Assembly: GCA_003838065.1 (NCBI GenBank)
Contig: QZAC01000048.1
Span: forward strand, 1-33,559
Origin: Methanocalculus sp. MSAO_Arc2
GTDB taxonomy: Archaea > Halobacteriota > Methanomicrobia > Methanomicrobiales > Methanocorpusculaceae
DNA: 33,559 nucleotides
Direction of reading: 5' to 3'
Positions 1-7,247 of this stretch are shown here, in pieces. The translations under genes and the position numbers were made by a program. Position 1 is the stretch's first letter. Each line of letters starts with the position of its first letter. The notes under the pieces are model-generated. The model was not told the origin of the DNA. It did no database searches and was given only the letters and a program-made list of their open reading frames with translations.

Positions 1-2
1 CC

Positions 3-320
3 GGCATCACAGCCCGGTATGAATATGATTTTGGAGATGACTGGCAGCACTTAATCACATTCGAAGAGGAACTTCCACGACAGGGAGAGGGGATGTATCC
101 CCGGTGCATCGATGGGAGGCGCCACTGCCCGCCCGAGGATATCGGAGGTGCAGGTGGATATGCAGAGATTCTCCGTGCAATGGCCAATCCCCGGCATAAA
201 GAGCATGAATCATACATGATGTGGTGGGGAGGGCCATTCGATCCCGAAGAGTTCGATCCCGCGAGGGTCAGGTTCCGTGATCCGGTCTACCCGGAGCGGT
301 TCATCGGGGATTACTGGTGA
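3..320 (+). CDS. pRiA4b ORF-3-like protein, 3' part
   Basis: The reading frame is open from the first bases of the window and stops at TGA 318-320, so only the C-terminal ~105 residues are seen. The peptide holds YEYDFGDDWQH, then a Pro/Cys/Gly-rich segment with CPPEDIGGAGGY, then a Trp- and Asp-rich tail (GGPFDPEEFD). This is the typical C-terminal half of the plasmid pRiA4b ORF-3-like family (PF07929 as I recall it). The family is widespread in plasmids, mobile elements and chromosomes and has no settled biochemical role. Nothing else in the window marks a mobile element. The family call rests on these motifs; function is unknown. Confidence 0.8.
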   Translation, partial: GITARYEYDFGDDWQHLITFEEELPRQGEGMYPRCIDGRRHCPPEDIGGAGGYAEILRAMANPRHKEHESYMMWWGGPFDPEEFDPARVRFRDPVYPERFIGDYW

Positions 321-623
321 TAATGGGTATATTTCCACCACACGGGATAACAGAGTCTCTCTCTCACTCTGCCTGGTATGTATGCGGGTAACACCCATGC
401 ATCAATAATAATTACGTTGAGTTTTTTCTGGGGAAGGAGAATTCTGATATTGGTCAACAAATCAGGGTTGGAATTGTTGAATTGATCCAACCCTGGCATT
501 CCGCCACCTCAGGGGGAATCCTTAAGTAACCCAAAAAACCATACCTACACAGACACCCGCGCGCTTGGAGCCCGATTACATGCATTGATATTTAAGTTCG
601 TGAGGGAGAAAGAGGTAGATTTT
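321..623. other. Intergenic region with a stem-loop, upstream of aIF1A
   Basis: About 300 bases without a convincing gene. It holds a perfect 10-bp inverted repeat, CAGGGTTGGA at 463-472 and TCCAACCCTG at 486-495, with a 13-nt loop and no T-run after it. A TATA-like GATATTTAAG at 587-596 precedes aIF1A. Short open frames on the minus strand here have no recognisable protein features. Confidence 0.5.
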
Positions 624-932
624 CTGACTGAAAGCAACAAAAGAACCGGAGAACCAGAAGAGGTCGTACGAGTCCGTCTTCCGAACAGACGTTTAAAAGA
701 ACAGTTTGCTATTGCTGAATTGATGCTTGGATCAAACCACATCCGTGTCCGTTGTGCCGATGGGGTGACCCGGATGGGCAGGATTAAAGGTAAGATAAAA
801 AAGCGGGTCTGGATCCGCGAAGGTGACATTCTGATTGTCATCCCCTGGTCATTTCAGGATGAAAAATGTGATATCATTTATCGATATACCAAACCACAGG
901 TAGACTGGCTCAGGTCCCATAACTACCTCTGA
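624..932 (+). CDS. eif1A: Translation initiation factor aIF1A
   Basis: Archaeal homologue of eIF1A/IF1, an OB-fold protein that binds the small-subunit A site during translation initiation. The conserved core is intact: RVRLPNRRLKEQFAIAEL, then the RVRCADGVTRMGRIKGKIKK strand region, then WIREGDI and the archaeal/eukaryal ending DEKCDIIYRYTKPQVDWL. The start is unclear. TTG 585 and GTG 600 are in frame but give N-termini 8-13 residues longer than usual. CTG 624 follows GAGGT (612-616) at normal spacing and gives the short N-terminus (TESNKRTGEPEE) expected for the family, so I chose it. A run of seven T follows the stop. In many archaea this gene sits beside rio1 and the KH protein; here those genes are 21 kb away. 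Confidence 0.93.
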   Translation: MTESNKRTGEPEEVVRVRLPNRRLKEQFAIAELMLGSNHIRVRCADGVTRMGRIKGKIKKRVWIREGDILIVIPWSFQDEKCDIIYRYTKPQVDWLRSHNYL

Positions 933-938
933 TTACCG

Positions 939-945
939 TTTTTTT
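939..945 (+). terminator. Oligo-T terminator after aIF1A
   Basis: Seven consecutive T residues begin six bases after the aIF1A stop codon. Euryarchaeal RNA polymerase terminates intrinsically at such runs. The run touches the 3' end of the convergent gene at 944. Confidence 0.5.
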
Positions 946-1687
946 AGAATCCGGATATTTGAATTGAAGTCGTTTTAATAACAAGCCTATCGACATCCGG
1001 ACATCTATAGCTTCCATCAATACAAAGAACCATTCCGTGCCTTCCTTTCATATAGTTCTCCCAGGCAACAGAATAATCCTCATTCTCATAGGGGATATAC
1101 CGGATGAACACATCCCTGCCTGCAGCATCGATATGGATCGTCTCGGTTGAAACACGTTTCATCTCTACCCTCCCAACACCCGACAGTGATCGATCGCTTC
1201 CATCCCTGGTATGAATCTTAACAAATGAGATGATGAGTGTTTTACCCGGATCATCATAGTACCAGCGTGGCTCGCTGATGACCGCTGACCCGGTTTTGGA
1301 TCCGGGGCGGGTGAGGACGGCGCCGTTCTCGATTGCGACTCTCGATCTGTCGAGATCAGATACATACCGTATCTTTCCGGGCATAACCTGGTAGACCGTC
1401 TCTTCTCCACATGAAATTTTGAACTCGCCTGAATGTCGGGAAACAGTCATAGTCCCCCCAAGAACCTGGAGTGAGGTCTCTTTAAAAGGCGCCATCCTGT
1501 AACTAAGCGTACTCAGGTCATTCTGAAGGATAATCATCGTCTGCTCCATATTCCGCATATCGGCACTCCCCTGCCCTGTGACGATAAAAGGAAGCCCGTA
1601 AAGGACAACGATCGCAATTCCAATCATAACAATCGAGAGGATGAGGATGAACCCGATCGATTCAGATACTGCACCATCATTTCGCAT
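944..1687 (-). CDS. Pilin-like membrane-anchored protein (DUF7289 type)
   Basis: A 247-residue protein with a short charged N-terminus (MRNDGAVSES) followed at once by a hydrophobic helix (about residues 11-34, IGFILILSIVMIGIAIVVLYG). This is the layout of archaeal type IV pilin class III signal sequences. The rest is a beta-rich extracellular-type domain with two Cys, one near residue 93 and one near 223. It resembles the haloarchaeal/methanogen family I know as DUF7289; the number is from memory. It is last in a five-gene minus-strand cluster and starts three bases after its upstream neighbour ends. No secretion ATPase (TadA/PilB) or TadC gene is in the window. Whether a prepilin peptidase processes it is unknown. 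Confidence 0.75.
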   Translation of the reverse strand: MRNDGAVSESIGFILILSIVMIGIAIVVLYGLPFIVTGQGSADMRNMEQTMIILQNDLSTLSYRMAPFKETSLQVLGGTMTVSRHSGEFKISCGEETVYQVMPGKIRYVSDLDRSRVAIENGAVLTRPGSKTGSAVISEPRWYYDDPGKTLIISFVKIHTRDGSDRSLSGVGRVEMKRVSTETIHIDAAGRDVFIRYIPYENEDYSVAWENYMKGRHGMVLCIDGSYRCPDVDRLVIKTTSIQISGF

Positions 1688-1690
1688 GAA

Positions 1691-2125
1691 TCAGACACCC
1701 CGTGAATCATAGATGATCATGGTTTTCCCTTCAGGTGTACTCATCAAGGAGACCGGACGCCTCACCCCGGTCCCGGCAAGCGAGATGACGGCCTCTGTCC
1801 GGTCTCCAAAAACCACTATCTCCTGGTCAACACCCGACTTCCTGACCGTGATCATGTATCCAACACCCAGGACATCATGAGGGATATTGATCTCAGAGGT
1901 GATTGATCCATTCTCCGGCGCGATTGTGTAGATATCGACGATACGAACCGAAATCCCGTTTCCGATATCAACATATGAATGATACATCAACCTCTCTGCA
2001 GGCTTCTCGATGAGTGCATCATGAGTTATGACCATCACCATTACCAGCAGGACCAGCAGGACTGCGGTGATGATGATATAGCCGATCAGATTGGCAACAG
2101 CCTCAGACGAGCAGGGTTTCTTCAT
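1691..2125 (-). CDS. Pilin-like membrane-anchored protein (DUF7266 type)
   Basis: A 144-residue protein. The N-terminus MKKPCSSEAVANLIGY leads into a hydrophobic helix (about residues 14-34), then a predicted extracellular beta domain containing GVGYMITVRKSG and ending MIIYDSRGV. The pattern, a short basic leader, a small-residue cleavage region and a helix with IGYIIITAVLL, is that of archaeal pilin-like proteins, and it resembles the family I recall as DUF7266. The start overlaps the end of the previous gene by 23 bases, so the two are probably translationally coupled. It belongs to the five-gene cluster at 944-3897. No function is established for the family that I know of; a surface structure is an inference from the N-terminus and the cluster. 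Confidence 0.72.
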   Translation of the reverse strand: MKKPCSSEAVANLIGYIIITAVLLVLLVMVMVITHDALIEKPAERLMYHSYVDIGNGISVRIVDIYTIAPENGSITSEINIPHDVLGVGYMITVRKSGVDQEIVVFGDRTEAVISLAGTGVRRPVSLMSTPEGKTMIIYDSRGV

Positions 2126-2462
2126 AGATTGTTACTCCATTATTGAACCGGATAGTAACCATGGTGACATTACGATCAATTTTAGGCCGTATCTGCACGT
2201 TGACGATCGCATGATTTCGTTCTAAAGATAGCACCCTGAAATCCTCATGTATCGCCTCATCGAATGTGGTATCTCCAACAGATCGGAGGACCTCACACCT
2301 CAGATCCCGTATCTCGTGTTTTGGAAACTCAAGCACTCCTTCTGCTGTCGTCTGACCAACAGGCGTTGCCTGACTGACAATAATCATCATGAAAAGAAGA
2401 GCGATGCTGATGAGAAAACCAATCAGAACAATCCACTGTGCATCATCGTTTATCCGCGCCAG
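2103..2462 (-). CDS. Pilin-like membrane protein (DUF7261 type), probable CTG start
   Basis: The first ATG in frame (2390) lies inside the only transmembrane helix, so the true start must be upstream. The frame is open back to a TGA at 2474-2472, with no ATG, GTG or TTG. CTG at 2462-2460 follows GAGGTG (2473-2468) by five bases and gives an N-terminus LARINDDAQW before the helix (WIVLIGFLISIALLFMMIIV). That N-terminus matches the usual form of the family I recall as DUF7261. The next part, GQTTAEGVLEFPKHEIRDL, is also typical. The 119-residue product has a short beta-rich C-terminal domain. The coding region overlaps the end of the upstream gene by 13 bases. It is part of the pilin-like cluster. 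Confidence 0.7.
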   Translation of the reverse strand: MARINDDAQWIVLIGFLISIALLFMMIIVSQATPVGQTTAEGVLEFPKHEIRDLRCEVLRSVGDTTFDEAIHEDFRVLSLERNHAIVNVQIRPKIDRNVTMVTIRFNNGVTIYEETLLV

Positions 2463-2956
2463 AGAACCACCTCAAAAAGGACAGCCTGGGGCCGGCCGGT
2501 ATATGGAATCAAAAGATCATGCCCTGGATGCACCTGGATCCACCGGGTCACACGGATGGAAGGTTCATATCCGGTGAACGGAATAGATTCGGCGAAAAAA
2601 ACAGACCCAATTTCATCTCCGTCACGGTAAAAAACGCGTGCTGAATACTGCACCGGATCATCATCAGGAATCAGGGATCGTTTCCGGAGAAGCGGGTAGA
2701 AAGATTCATGAAAAGCAACACAATCAAAGGAGGCTACTATTAATTCAAGATCAGACCGTTCACCCGGCGCTGCAGGCATATCCAAAACAGCAAGAGCATC
2801 TGCACCGAGTTGTTCAAGGAGCATATCATCGATATGCATATCGCCCGGAGTATAGATGCTAACCGACTGCAGTACAATTGTTGCAGTTGCAATCATCAGA
2901 AGAGCTGCTGCAACACCTTCAATTGTATACAGTGTACCGCTATCATCTGCTACCAT
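2450..2956 (-). CDS. Pilin-like membrane-anchored protein (DUF7288 type)
   Basis: A 168-residue protein with N-terminus MVADDSGTLYTIEG followed by a hydrophobic helix (about residues 12-31, AAALLMIATATIVLQ). The Ser/Thr-rich leader with a Glu two residues before the helix is typical of archaeal pilin-like N-termini, where the Glu corresponds to Glu+5 of pilins. A beta-rich domain follows, with three Trp/Phe-containing segments and two Arg-rich strands. It resembles the family I recall as DUF7288. Its start overlaps the end of the upstream gene by seven bases. Its end carries the GAGGTG that appears to be the ribosome site of the next gene. Membrane location is supported; function is not known. 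Confidence 0.72.
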   Translation of the reverse strand: MVADDSGTLYTIEGVAAALLMIATATIVLQSVSIYTPGDMHIDDMLLEQLGADALAVLDMPAAPGERSDLELIVASFDCVAFHESFYPLLRKRSLIPDDDPVQYSARVFYRDGDEIGSVFFAESIPFTGYEPSIRVTRWIQVHPGHDLLIPYTGRPQAVLFEVVLWRG

Positions 2957-3897
2957 ACCGCCACCTCGAGGATACCCCGCTTTAGCGGGGGAATTGTGGC
3001 ATTGGTATAATCATATACAACTGCCGCCACAACCGGATCGGTTGGTGGATCGTCTGGATCAGTGAAGGCAAACGTGACCGATATGGTATCTGCCCGGTCC
3101 CATGGAGGGTATTGAACCGGAATAAGGGTAAAAGTAAGCGATTCTTTGGTTATGTTCAGATCATAGCTGGTATATGGAATAACGATCCCAGACTGCCTGA
3201 TATCCTTGATACGTGCCGGACCCGTTACATTCAGAAATCCAGAATACTGTTGTATTTCGATTCTGAGACGATCAGTTCTGGGATCGATCCGAAACGCTGG
3301 ATCGACCGATCGATCAAGGAGGACTTCACAGGGGATATTGACTATCAGCAGATCAGGTGTGCAGTTCCCCTGCACAGATCCAGTAATCATATCTTCATCG
3401 ATAACAAGAACAGACTCACCTTTCACCATCACCACCCGCCGTATGATTCCAAATGAATCCGGTGGAGATGAACCAACCGACCAGATGGTATCGTCATCAA
3501 GCATCGCGAGGGTAATCGTAAACAGGTACGGATACTCACCGAAGATGAGAGCCCTCTGGTAATCATCCGGATATCTGAAGAATTCGTCATCAAAGAACCG
3601 CTCCACCTTTGTAATCGAGAGGATATGGGGTCTGCTCCGATCAACCGATAGACCCATCCGGATAATATTGGCCGGATCGCTCTGTTGCTCCCAGACAGGA
3701 ACCGCTGGCGATGCTGGCATCCCTGGATCTTCAGTCAGGATCACACCGGTCCTGTATGCAACCGCATCGCAGTCGATCCTGCTTGAGTGAACAGAGAAGA
3801 GCGTATGCGGGATCATGGTGGCAACAAAGATGAACGCAATCGTAAATATGGTGAAACCGACAAGAAAATCAAGGGTGATGACCCCATCATCCTTCAT
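2950..3897 (-). CDS. Pilin-like membrane-anchored protein (DUF7287 type)
   Basis: First gene of the minus-strand pilin-like cluster. I chose ATG 3897 because GAGG (3906-3903) sits six bases before it; the upstream ATG 3903 overlaps that site. The 315-residue product starts MKDDGVITLDFLVGF and has one hydrophobic helix (about residues 9-32, FTIFTIAFIFVATMIP), then a long beta-rich outer domain. The helix contains the LDFLVG pattern seen in the family I recall as DUF7287. Two Cys (CTPD and IPCEV in the middle of the protein) could pair outside the cell. A TATA-like GTGTTTATCG lies on the minus strand at 3940-3931. Role unknown; probably part of a surface or secretion structure with its four neighbours. 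Confidence 0.72.
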   Translation of the reverse strand: MKDDGVITLDFLVGFTIFTIAFIFVATMIPHTLFSVHSSRIDCDAVAYRTGVILTEDPGMPASPAVPVWEQQSDPANIIRMGLSVDRSRPHILSITKVERFFDDEFFRYPDDYQRALIFGEYPYLFTITLAMLDDDTIWSVGSSPPDSFGIIRRVVMVKGESVLVIDEDMITGSVQGNCTPDLLIVNIPCEVLLDRSVDPAFRIDPRTDRLRIEIQQYSGFLNVTGPARIKDIRQSGIVIPYTSYDLNITKESLTFTLIPVQYPPWDRADTISVTFAFTDPDDPPTDPVVAAVVYDYTNATIPPLKRGILEVAVW

Positions 3898-4143
3898 GGA
3901 CATCCTCTGACGGGGGAGAGTCCTCCAAAACGATAAACACCAGGTGAGCAAACAGCCGGTACCAAGAAATCTGCGAGATCGATTGAGCCGAATACGGACA
4001 GAACATTGCCTTTAGCAGGGAATCATGAGGGCTAAAGCTACATCCAGGGCCTATCTGTGCACACAACGATCCATCAGTCATATGTATCAATGAGTTCCTG
4101 GAAAGGTAATTCTGATACATCTGGTTCATTCCCGGGAAATGCC
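3898..4143. other. Intergenic region between the DUF1015 gene and the pilin-like cluster
   Basis: About 245 bases without a convincing gene. It holds the probable promoter of the cluster (minus-strand GTGTTTATCG, 3940-3931). It also has a 7-bp inverted repeat, CTTTAGC (4010-4016) and GCTAAAG (4031-4037), with a 14-nt loop that could form a hairpin in a read-through transcript. An 80-residue open frame on minus across this region has no domain-like features and ends inside the next gene. Confidence 0.4.
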
Positions 4144-5403
4144 TCAATCAAGGAGGTGTACAACAAGTCCGGAGAGGAGCTTTGGCTCAAACCATGTTGA
4201 TTTCGGAGGCATAATACCATTATTATCTGCGATTTCGCAGATATCCTCGATTTTTATCGGCTGCATCAGGATCGCGGCAGCATACTCTCCTGAATCAACA
4301 ACTGAAACAATATTGGTGATAGGCTTGACACCTCCCATGAACTCCAACCTTTCATCACCACGGGGATCATTGATCCCAAGGAGCGGGGAGAGTACCTTAT
4401 CCTGGAGGAATGAAACATCAAGGCGGGAAATTGGATCTGCTCGGGGATCGAGTGGATGTCTGAGTTCAAAGAACCTGCCATCCATATACAGGTGCATGAT
4501 ATGCCAGGCAGGATCCCTGCTCTCATGGCTTGGGGGGATACCGGATTTCTTCGTATCCACGTCTGAGAGTTCGGTAACGGTGAATACTTCTTCAAGCACC
4601 AGAAGGAAGGACTCTGGATCCATTCCATTGAGATCACGGAGGAGCCGTGAATACCCATAGATGATGACTGAATCATGGGGAAAGAGGACTCCCATGAACC
4701 GTGAGGATTCCGCGGTCAGATCTCCCCGCTCTTTTCGACGCAGATAGACATTAACAGCACTTTTTGCACGATGGTGGCCGTCTGCAATATAAAGTGACGG
4801 GATATCAGCAAATTGTCTGGTGATCTCATTAATCACCTCTGGATCGGTTATTGGATAGATACGATGAATCGAACCCGAATCAGTCTTCGTTTCGGCTACC
4901 GGATCTTTCCCTGTATACGAGCAGATTAACTCATGGATTCTGCCCGGATCACGGTACAGAAGAAAGACCTGCCCGGTGTTTGCGTTTACAGATTCAATAT
5001 GCCGTGTCCGGTCCTCCTCCTTATCATACCGGGTCAGTTCATGCCGCTTCACCGTCGTATTGAGGTACTCTTCCGCTTCGATACAGGCAACAAGCCCTGT
5101 GAAGAACTCTTCACCAATTTCTACCTGGTAGACTGAGTAACTTACCGCAGCGTCTCTCACGAAGAGTCCTTTTGCCTGCATCTCGTCAAAGACCGCGCGG
5201 GCGCGGACATAGACTCTCTCATCATATGGAGGGATATCCGGAAGTTCGGCATCGGATCGGATTACACGGAGAAAACTCTTTCTGTTTCTGGCGATAATGT
5301 CCGATGCCTGGTTTCGTGTAACGACGTCGTAGGGAACAGACGGAATATATGCCGACTCCTCCGGTGCAGGACGGAGGGCTCTGAACGGATAGATGGCTAC
5401 CAT
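4144..5403 (-). CDS. DUF1015 family protein
   Basis: A soluble protein of 419 residues. The N-terminus MVAIYPFRALRPAPE, the PYDVVT segment and the central motif SLYIADGHHRAKSA are signatures of the DUF1015 family. The family is found in many bacteria and archaea and was related to ParB/SerK-like kinases in work I recall; I do not claim a reaction here. The family usually runs near 400-430 residues, so this copy looks full length. I chose ATG 5403 because GGAG (5413-5410) lies six bases ahead of it; an in-frame GTG at 5415 overlaps that site. It is transcribed divergently from the acetyltransferase gene with only 42 bases between them. Confidence 0.85.
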   Translation of the reverse strand: MVAIYPFRALRPAPEESAYIPSVPYDVVTRNQASDIIARNRKSFLRVIRSDAELPDIPPYDERVYVRARAVFDEMQAKGLFVRDAAVSYSVYQVEIGEEFFTGLVACIEAEEYLNTTVKRHELTRYDKEEDRTRHIESVNANTGQVFLLYRDPGRIHELICSYTGKDPVAETKTDSGSIHRIYPITDPEVINEITRQFADIPSLYIADGHHRAKSAVNVYLRRKERGDLTAESSRFMGVLFPHDSVIIYGYSRLLRDLNGMDPESFLLVLEEVFTVTELSDVDTKKSGIPPSHESRDPAWHIMHLYMDGRFFELRHPLDPRADPISRLDVSFLQDKVLSPLLGINDPRGDERLEFMGGVKPITNIVSVVDSGEYAAAILMQPIKIEDICEIADNNGIMPPKSTWFEPKLLSGLVVHLLD

Positions 5404-5445
5404 GGAAAACTCCACGTAGTTGTAGGTGGTGTACAGTAAAGAAAG

Positions 5446-5934
5446 ATGGTGACGGCAGACTATACCCAGAGTTTTGAATTGGGTTTTTTCATCAGGCGGT
5501 CAAATCCGTGTGATATCCCCGAGATCGTCTCGATCGAACAGGAAATGTTCACCGATCCCTGGGGGGATCATGGCATTCGTGAAGCGATGGGGCTCTATCT
5601 CTCATCTTTCTTTGTCGCGATCGCAGATGGTCATATCATCGGATTTTGTGGCGGCGGTATCGAGGATACTGGAGATGTGATATATGGCCATCTCTGCACG
5701 CTGGCCGTCAGCACAGGATACAGAAACCGGGGAGTCGGGCGTGCGCTTGTAAGAAGAATCGAACATGACTTCCTTATCACAGGTGCTACTGCAGTCGAAC
5801 TCGAAGTTCGAACCTCAAACCGGGATGCAATCGCCTTCTACAGGAAGCTTGGATACCATGAAGTCTTCATCTATGAGGGATACTACAAGGATGGAGAGGA
5901 CGGGATCGTCATGATGAAATGGTTCTCCACATGA
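5446..5934 (+). CDS. rimI: RimI-like N-acetyltransferase (GNAT)
   Basis: A 162-residue GNAT enzyme that probably acetylates protein N-termini with acetyl-CoA, the role of archaeal RimI/Ard1 enzymes. Visible features are IRRSNPCDIPEIVSIEQEMFTDPW at the N-terminus, the acetyl-CoA loop GYRNRGVGRAL (residues 91-101), and the C-terminal EVRTSNRDAIAFYRKLGY and EGYYKDGEDGIVM segments typical of RimI. The length fits the family. The start is the only good Met ahead of the first strand; no strong ribosome site is seen. It is divergent from the DUF1015 gene and 43 bases upstream of the regulator gene. The substrate is inferred from similarity only. Confidence 0.85.
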   Translation: MVTADYTQSFELGFFIRRSNPCDIPEIVSIEQEMFTDPWGDHGIREAMGLYLSSFFVAIADGHIIGFCGGGIEDTGDVIYGHLCTLAVSTGYRNRGVGRALVRRIEHDFLITGATAVELEVRTSNRDAIAFYRKLGYHEVFIYEGYYKDGEDGIVMMKWFST

Positions 5935-5946
5935 TACCGGGACACC

Positions 5947-5955
5947 CTTATCTAT
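5947..5955 (+). promoter_or_regulatory. TATA-like box of the XRE regulator gene
   Basis: CTTATCTAT ends 23 bases before ATG 5978, and there is no ribosome site, which suggests a leaderless transcript. Confidence 0.3.
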
Positions 5956-5977
5956 CCCTGCATCCATCCTATTGTGT

Positions 5978-6493
5978 ATGTTTTCCCGCCGGATCTTTGA
6001 AACTGATTTCGCAGAAGCACTTGAAACAGAATTAAAGAGGAGAGATATGACGATCCGGGAACTCTCGGGTGCAACAGGGATTCCTCCGGCAACGCTCTAT
6101 AAGATCGCTTCGGGGGAGCGGGACCCGCGCCTGTCGACTGTTCGGAAGATCGTCGAGATATTTGAGCCAAAAGAGGCAAGATTCATCGCTGTTGTCGCGG
6201 CAAAGTTTCTCCTTGATGAAATCGAGGGATCCAGGGTTGATATCGATGGACAGACTATCCGGCTGAAAGGATATGCGGCAAACTCGATAGATGAATGTAT
6301 CATGGCGGCGGTTGAAGCAAGAAAAGAAGGGGCCGCAGGGATCATCTGCGCACCTGTGCTCGCCTCAATCATCGAGCGTATCGTTGATATTCCTGTAGCG
6401 ATACTAAAGCCGGAGCCAAAGACCGTCATTGATGCTGCAAACATTATTGCCCGGAGGATCGGTTACTTTTCAACCCGGACATACCGGACCTGA
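5978..6493 (+). CDS. XRE-type regulator with PrpR_N-like C-terminal domain
   Basis: A 171-residue protein. Residues about 12-62 form a Cro/C1-type helix-turn-helix (DMTIRELSGATGIPPATLYKIASGERDP). The C-terminal half (about 95-165) contains IDECIMAAVEARKEGAAGIICAPVLASIIERIVDIPVAILKPE, which resembles the Rossmann-like sensor half-domain of PrpR N-termini. Such a module could bind a small molecule. The gene converges on trpA and the two coding regions overlap by 50 bases. Its place beside a complete trp operon makes it a candidate trp regulator comparable to TrpY of Methanothermobacter; this is inference, and the homology is not shown here. A TTG at 5972 is an alternative start, six bases upstream. 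Confidence 0.75.
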   Translation: MFSRRIFETDFAEALETELKRRDMTIRELSGATGIPPATLYKIASGERDPRLSTVRKIVEIFEPKEARFIAVVAAKFLLDEIEGSRVDIDGQTIRLKGYAANSIDECIMAAVEARKEGAAGIICAPVLASIIERIVDIPVAILKPEPKTVIDAANIIARRIGYFSTRTYRT

Positions 6494-7247
6494 TCAATGC
6501 CACGGTCTCACCCACCCGTGGAGCTGGATTCTGCAGATCTGACTCTATCGCTTCGCTTATCACAGACCCGACGATAACTGCATCGGCACCTGCGGCAACT
6601 GCCTGGTACGCGGTATCGGGTGAACCGATCCCAAACCCGACAGCGACAGAAAGGTTTGATTCTGCCTTCACAACTCGGATCCTCTCTGCAAGATCAGCTG
6701 GAAGATGCTTCCGTTTTCCGGTAACACCGGGTGCTGAAACAAGATAGAGAAAGCCACGGCCTGATTCCCCGATCATCCGGATTCGGTGGGGGGGTGTGGA
6801 GGGGGCAATGATGAAGATTGGATCCAATCGTATATCAGCAATCAGTGACGCTCCCTCCTCAGGAGGCATATCAACAACCAAAATCCCATCCGCACCAGCA
6901 TCTGCCGCCATTGTAAGAAATCGATCTTCACCAACAGCAACCACCGGGGTAGCATATGTCATCAGGGTGATTGGAATCTCGCTCTCTTTCCTGATCTCTC
7001 TGATAAGCGAAAAAGCAGTTTTGACTCCGCTTAAAGCAGCAATAGCCCGTTCATGTGCTCGCCGGATGGCCGGCCCATCTGCTACCGGATTTGTTGACGG
7101 GATAATCAGTTCAATTGCATCTGCACCCGACCGGATCATCGATCGCATGATCTCAAGCGAGAGATATGGATCCGGATCACCAGCAACCGTGCAGGGGATA
7201 AGAAGGGGGCATTGGCCATTGGAAAATGCCGCCTGAATTCGGGTCAT
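6444..7247 (-). CDS. trpA: Tryptophan synthase alpha subunit
   Basis: Cleaves indole-3-glycerol phosphate to indole and glyceraldehyde 3-phosphate; the indole passes to TrpB. The 267-residue TIM-barrel protein has CTVAGDPDP, the catalytic Glu in AIELIIPST and the catalytic Asp in NPVADGPAI, then TLMTYATPVVAVG, LYLVSAPGVTG, GFGIGSPD and GADAVIVGS. The usual PFSDP before VADGP reads PSTNP here, an odd change in the active-site loop although both catalytic acids remain. ATG 7247 overlaps the TGA of trpB (ATGA), so the two are translationally coupled. It is the last gene of trpEGDCFBA. Its 3' end overlaps the convergent regulator gene by 50 bases. Confidence 0.95.
   Translation of the reverse strand: MTRIQAAFSNGQCPLLIPCTVAGDPDPYLSLEIMRSMIRSGADAIELIIPSTNPVADGPAIRRAHERAIAALSGVKTAFSLIREIRKESEIPITLMTYATPVVAVGEDRFLTMAADAGADGILVVDMPPEEGASLIADIRLDPIFIIAPSTPPHRIRMIGESGRGFLYLVSAPGVTGKRKHLPADLAERIRVVKAESNLSVAVGFGIGSPDTAYQAVAAGADAVIVGSVISEAIESDLQNPAPRVGETVALIRSGMSGLKSNRSSGQ

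Noticed and set aside
311..499. Minus-strand frame across the stem-loop
   Set aside because: No domain-like sequence; it is explained by the inverted repeat and random open frame.
3887..4147. Minus-strand frame between the pilin-like cluster and the DUF1015 gene
   Set aside because: Low-complexity, no ribosome site, and it ends inside the next gene.
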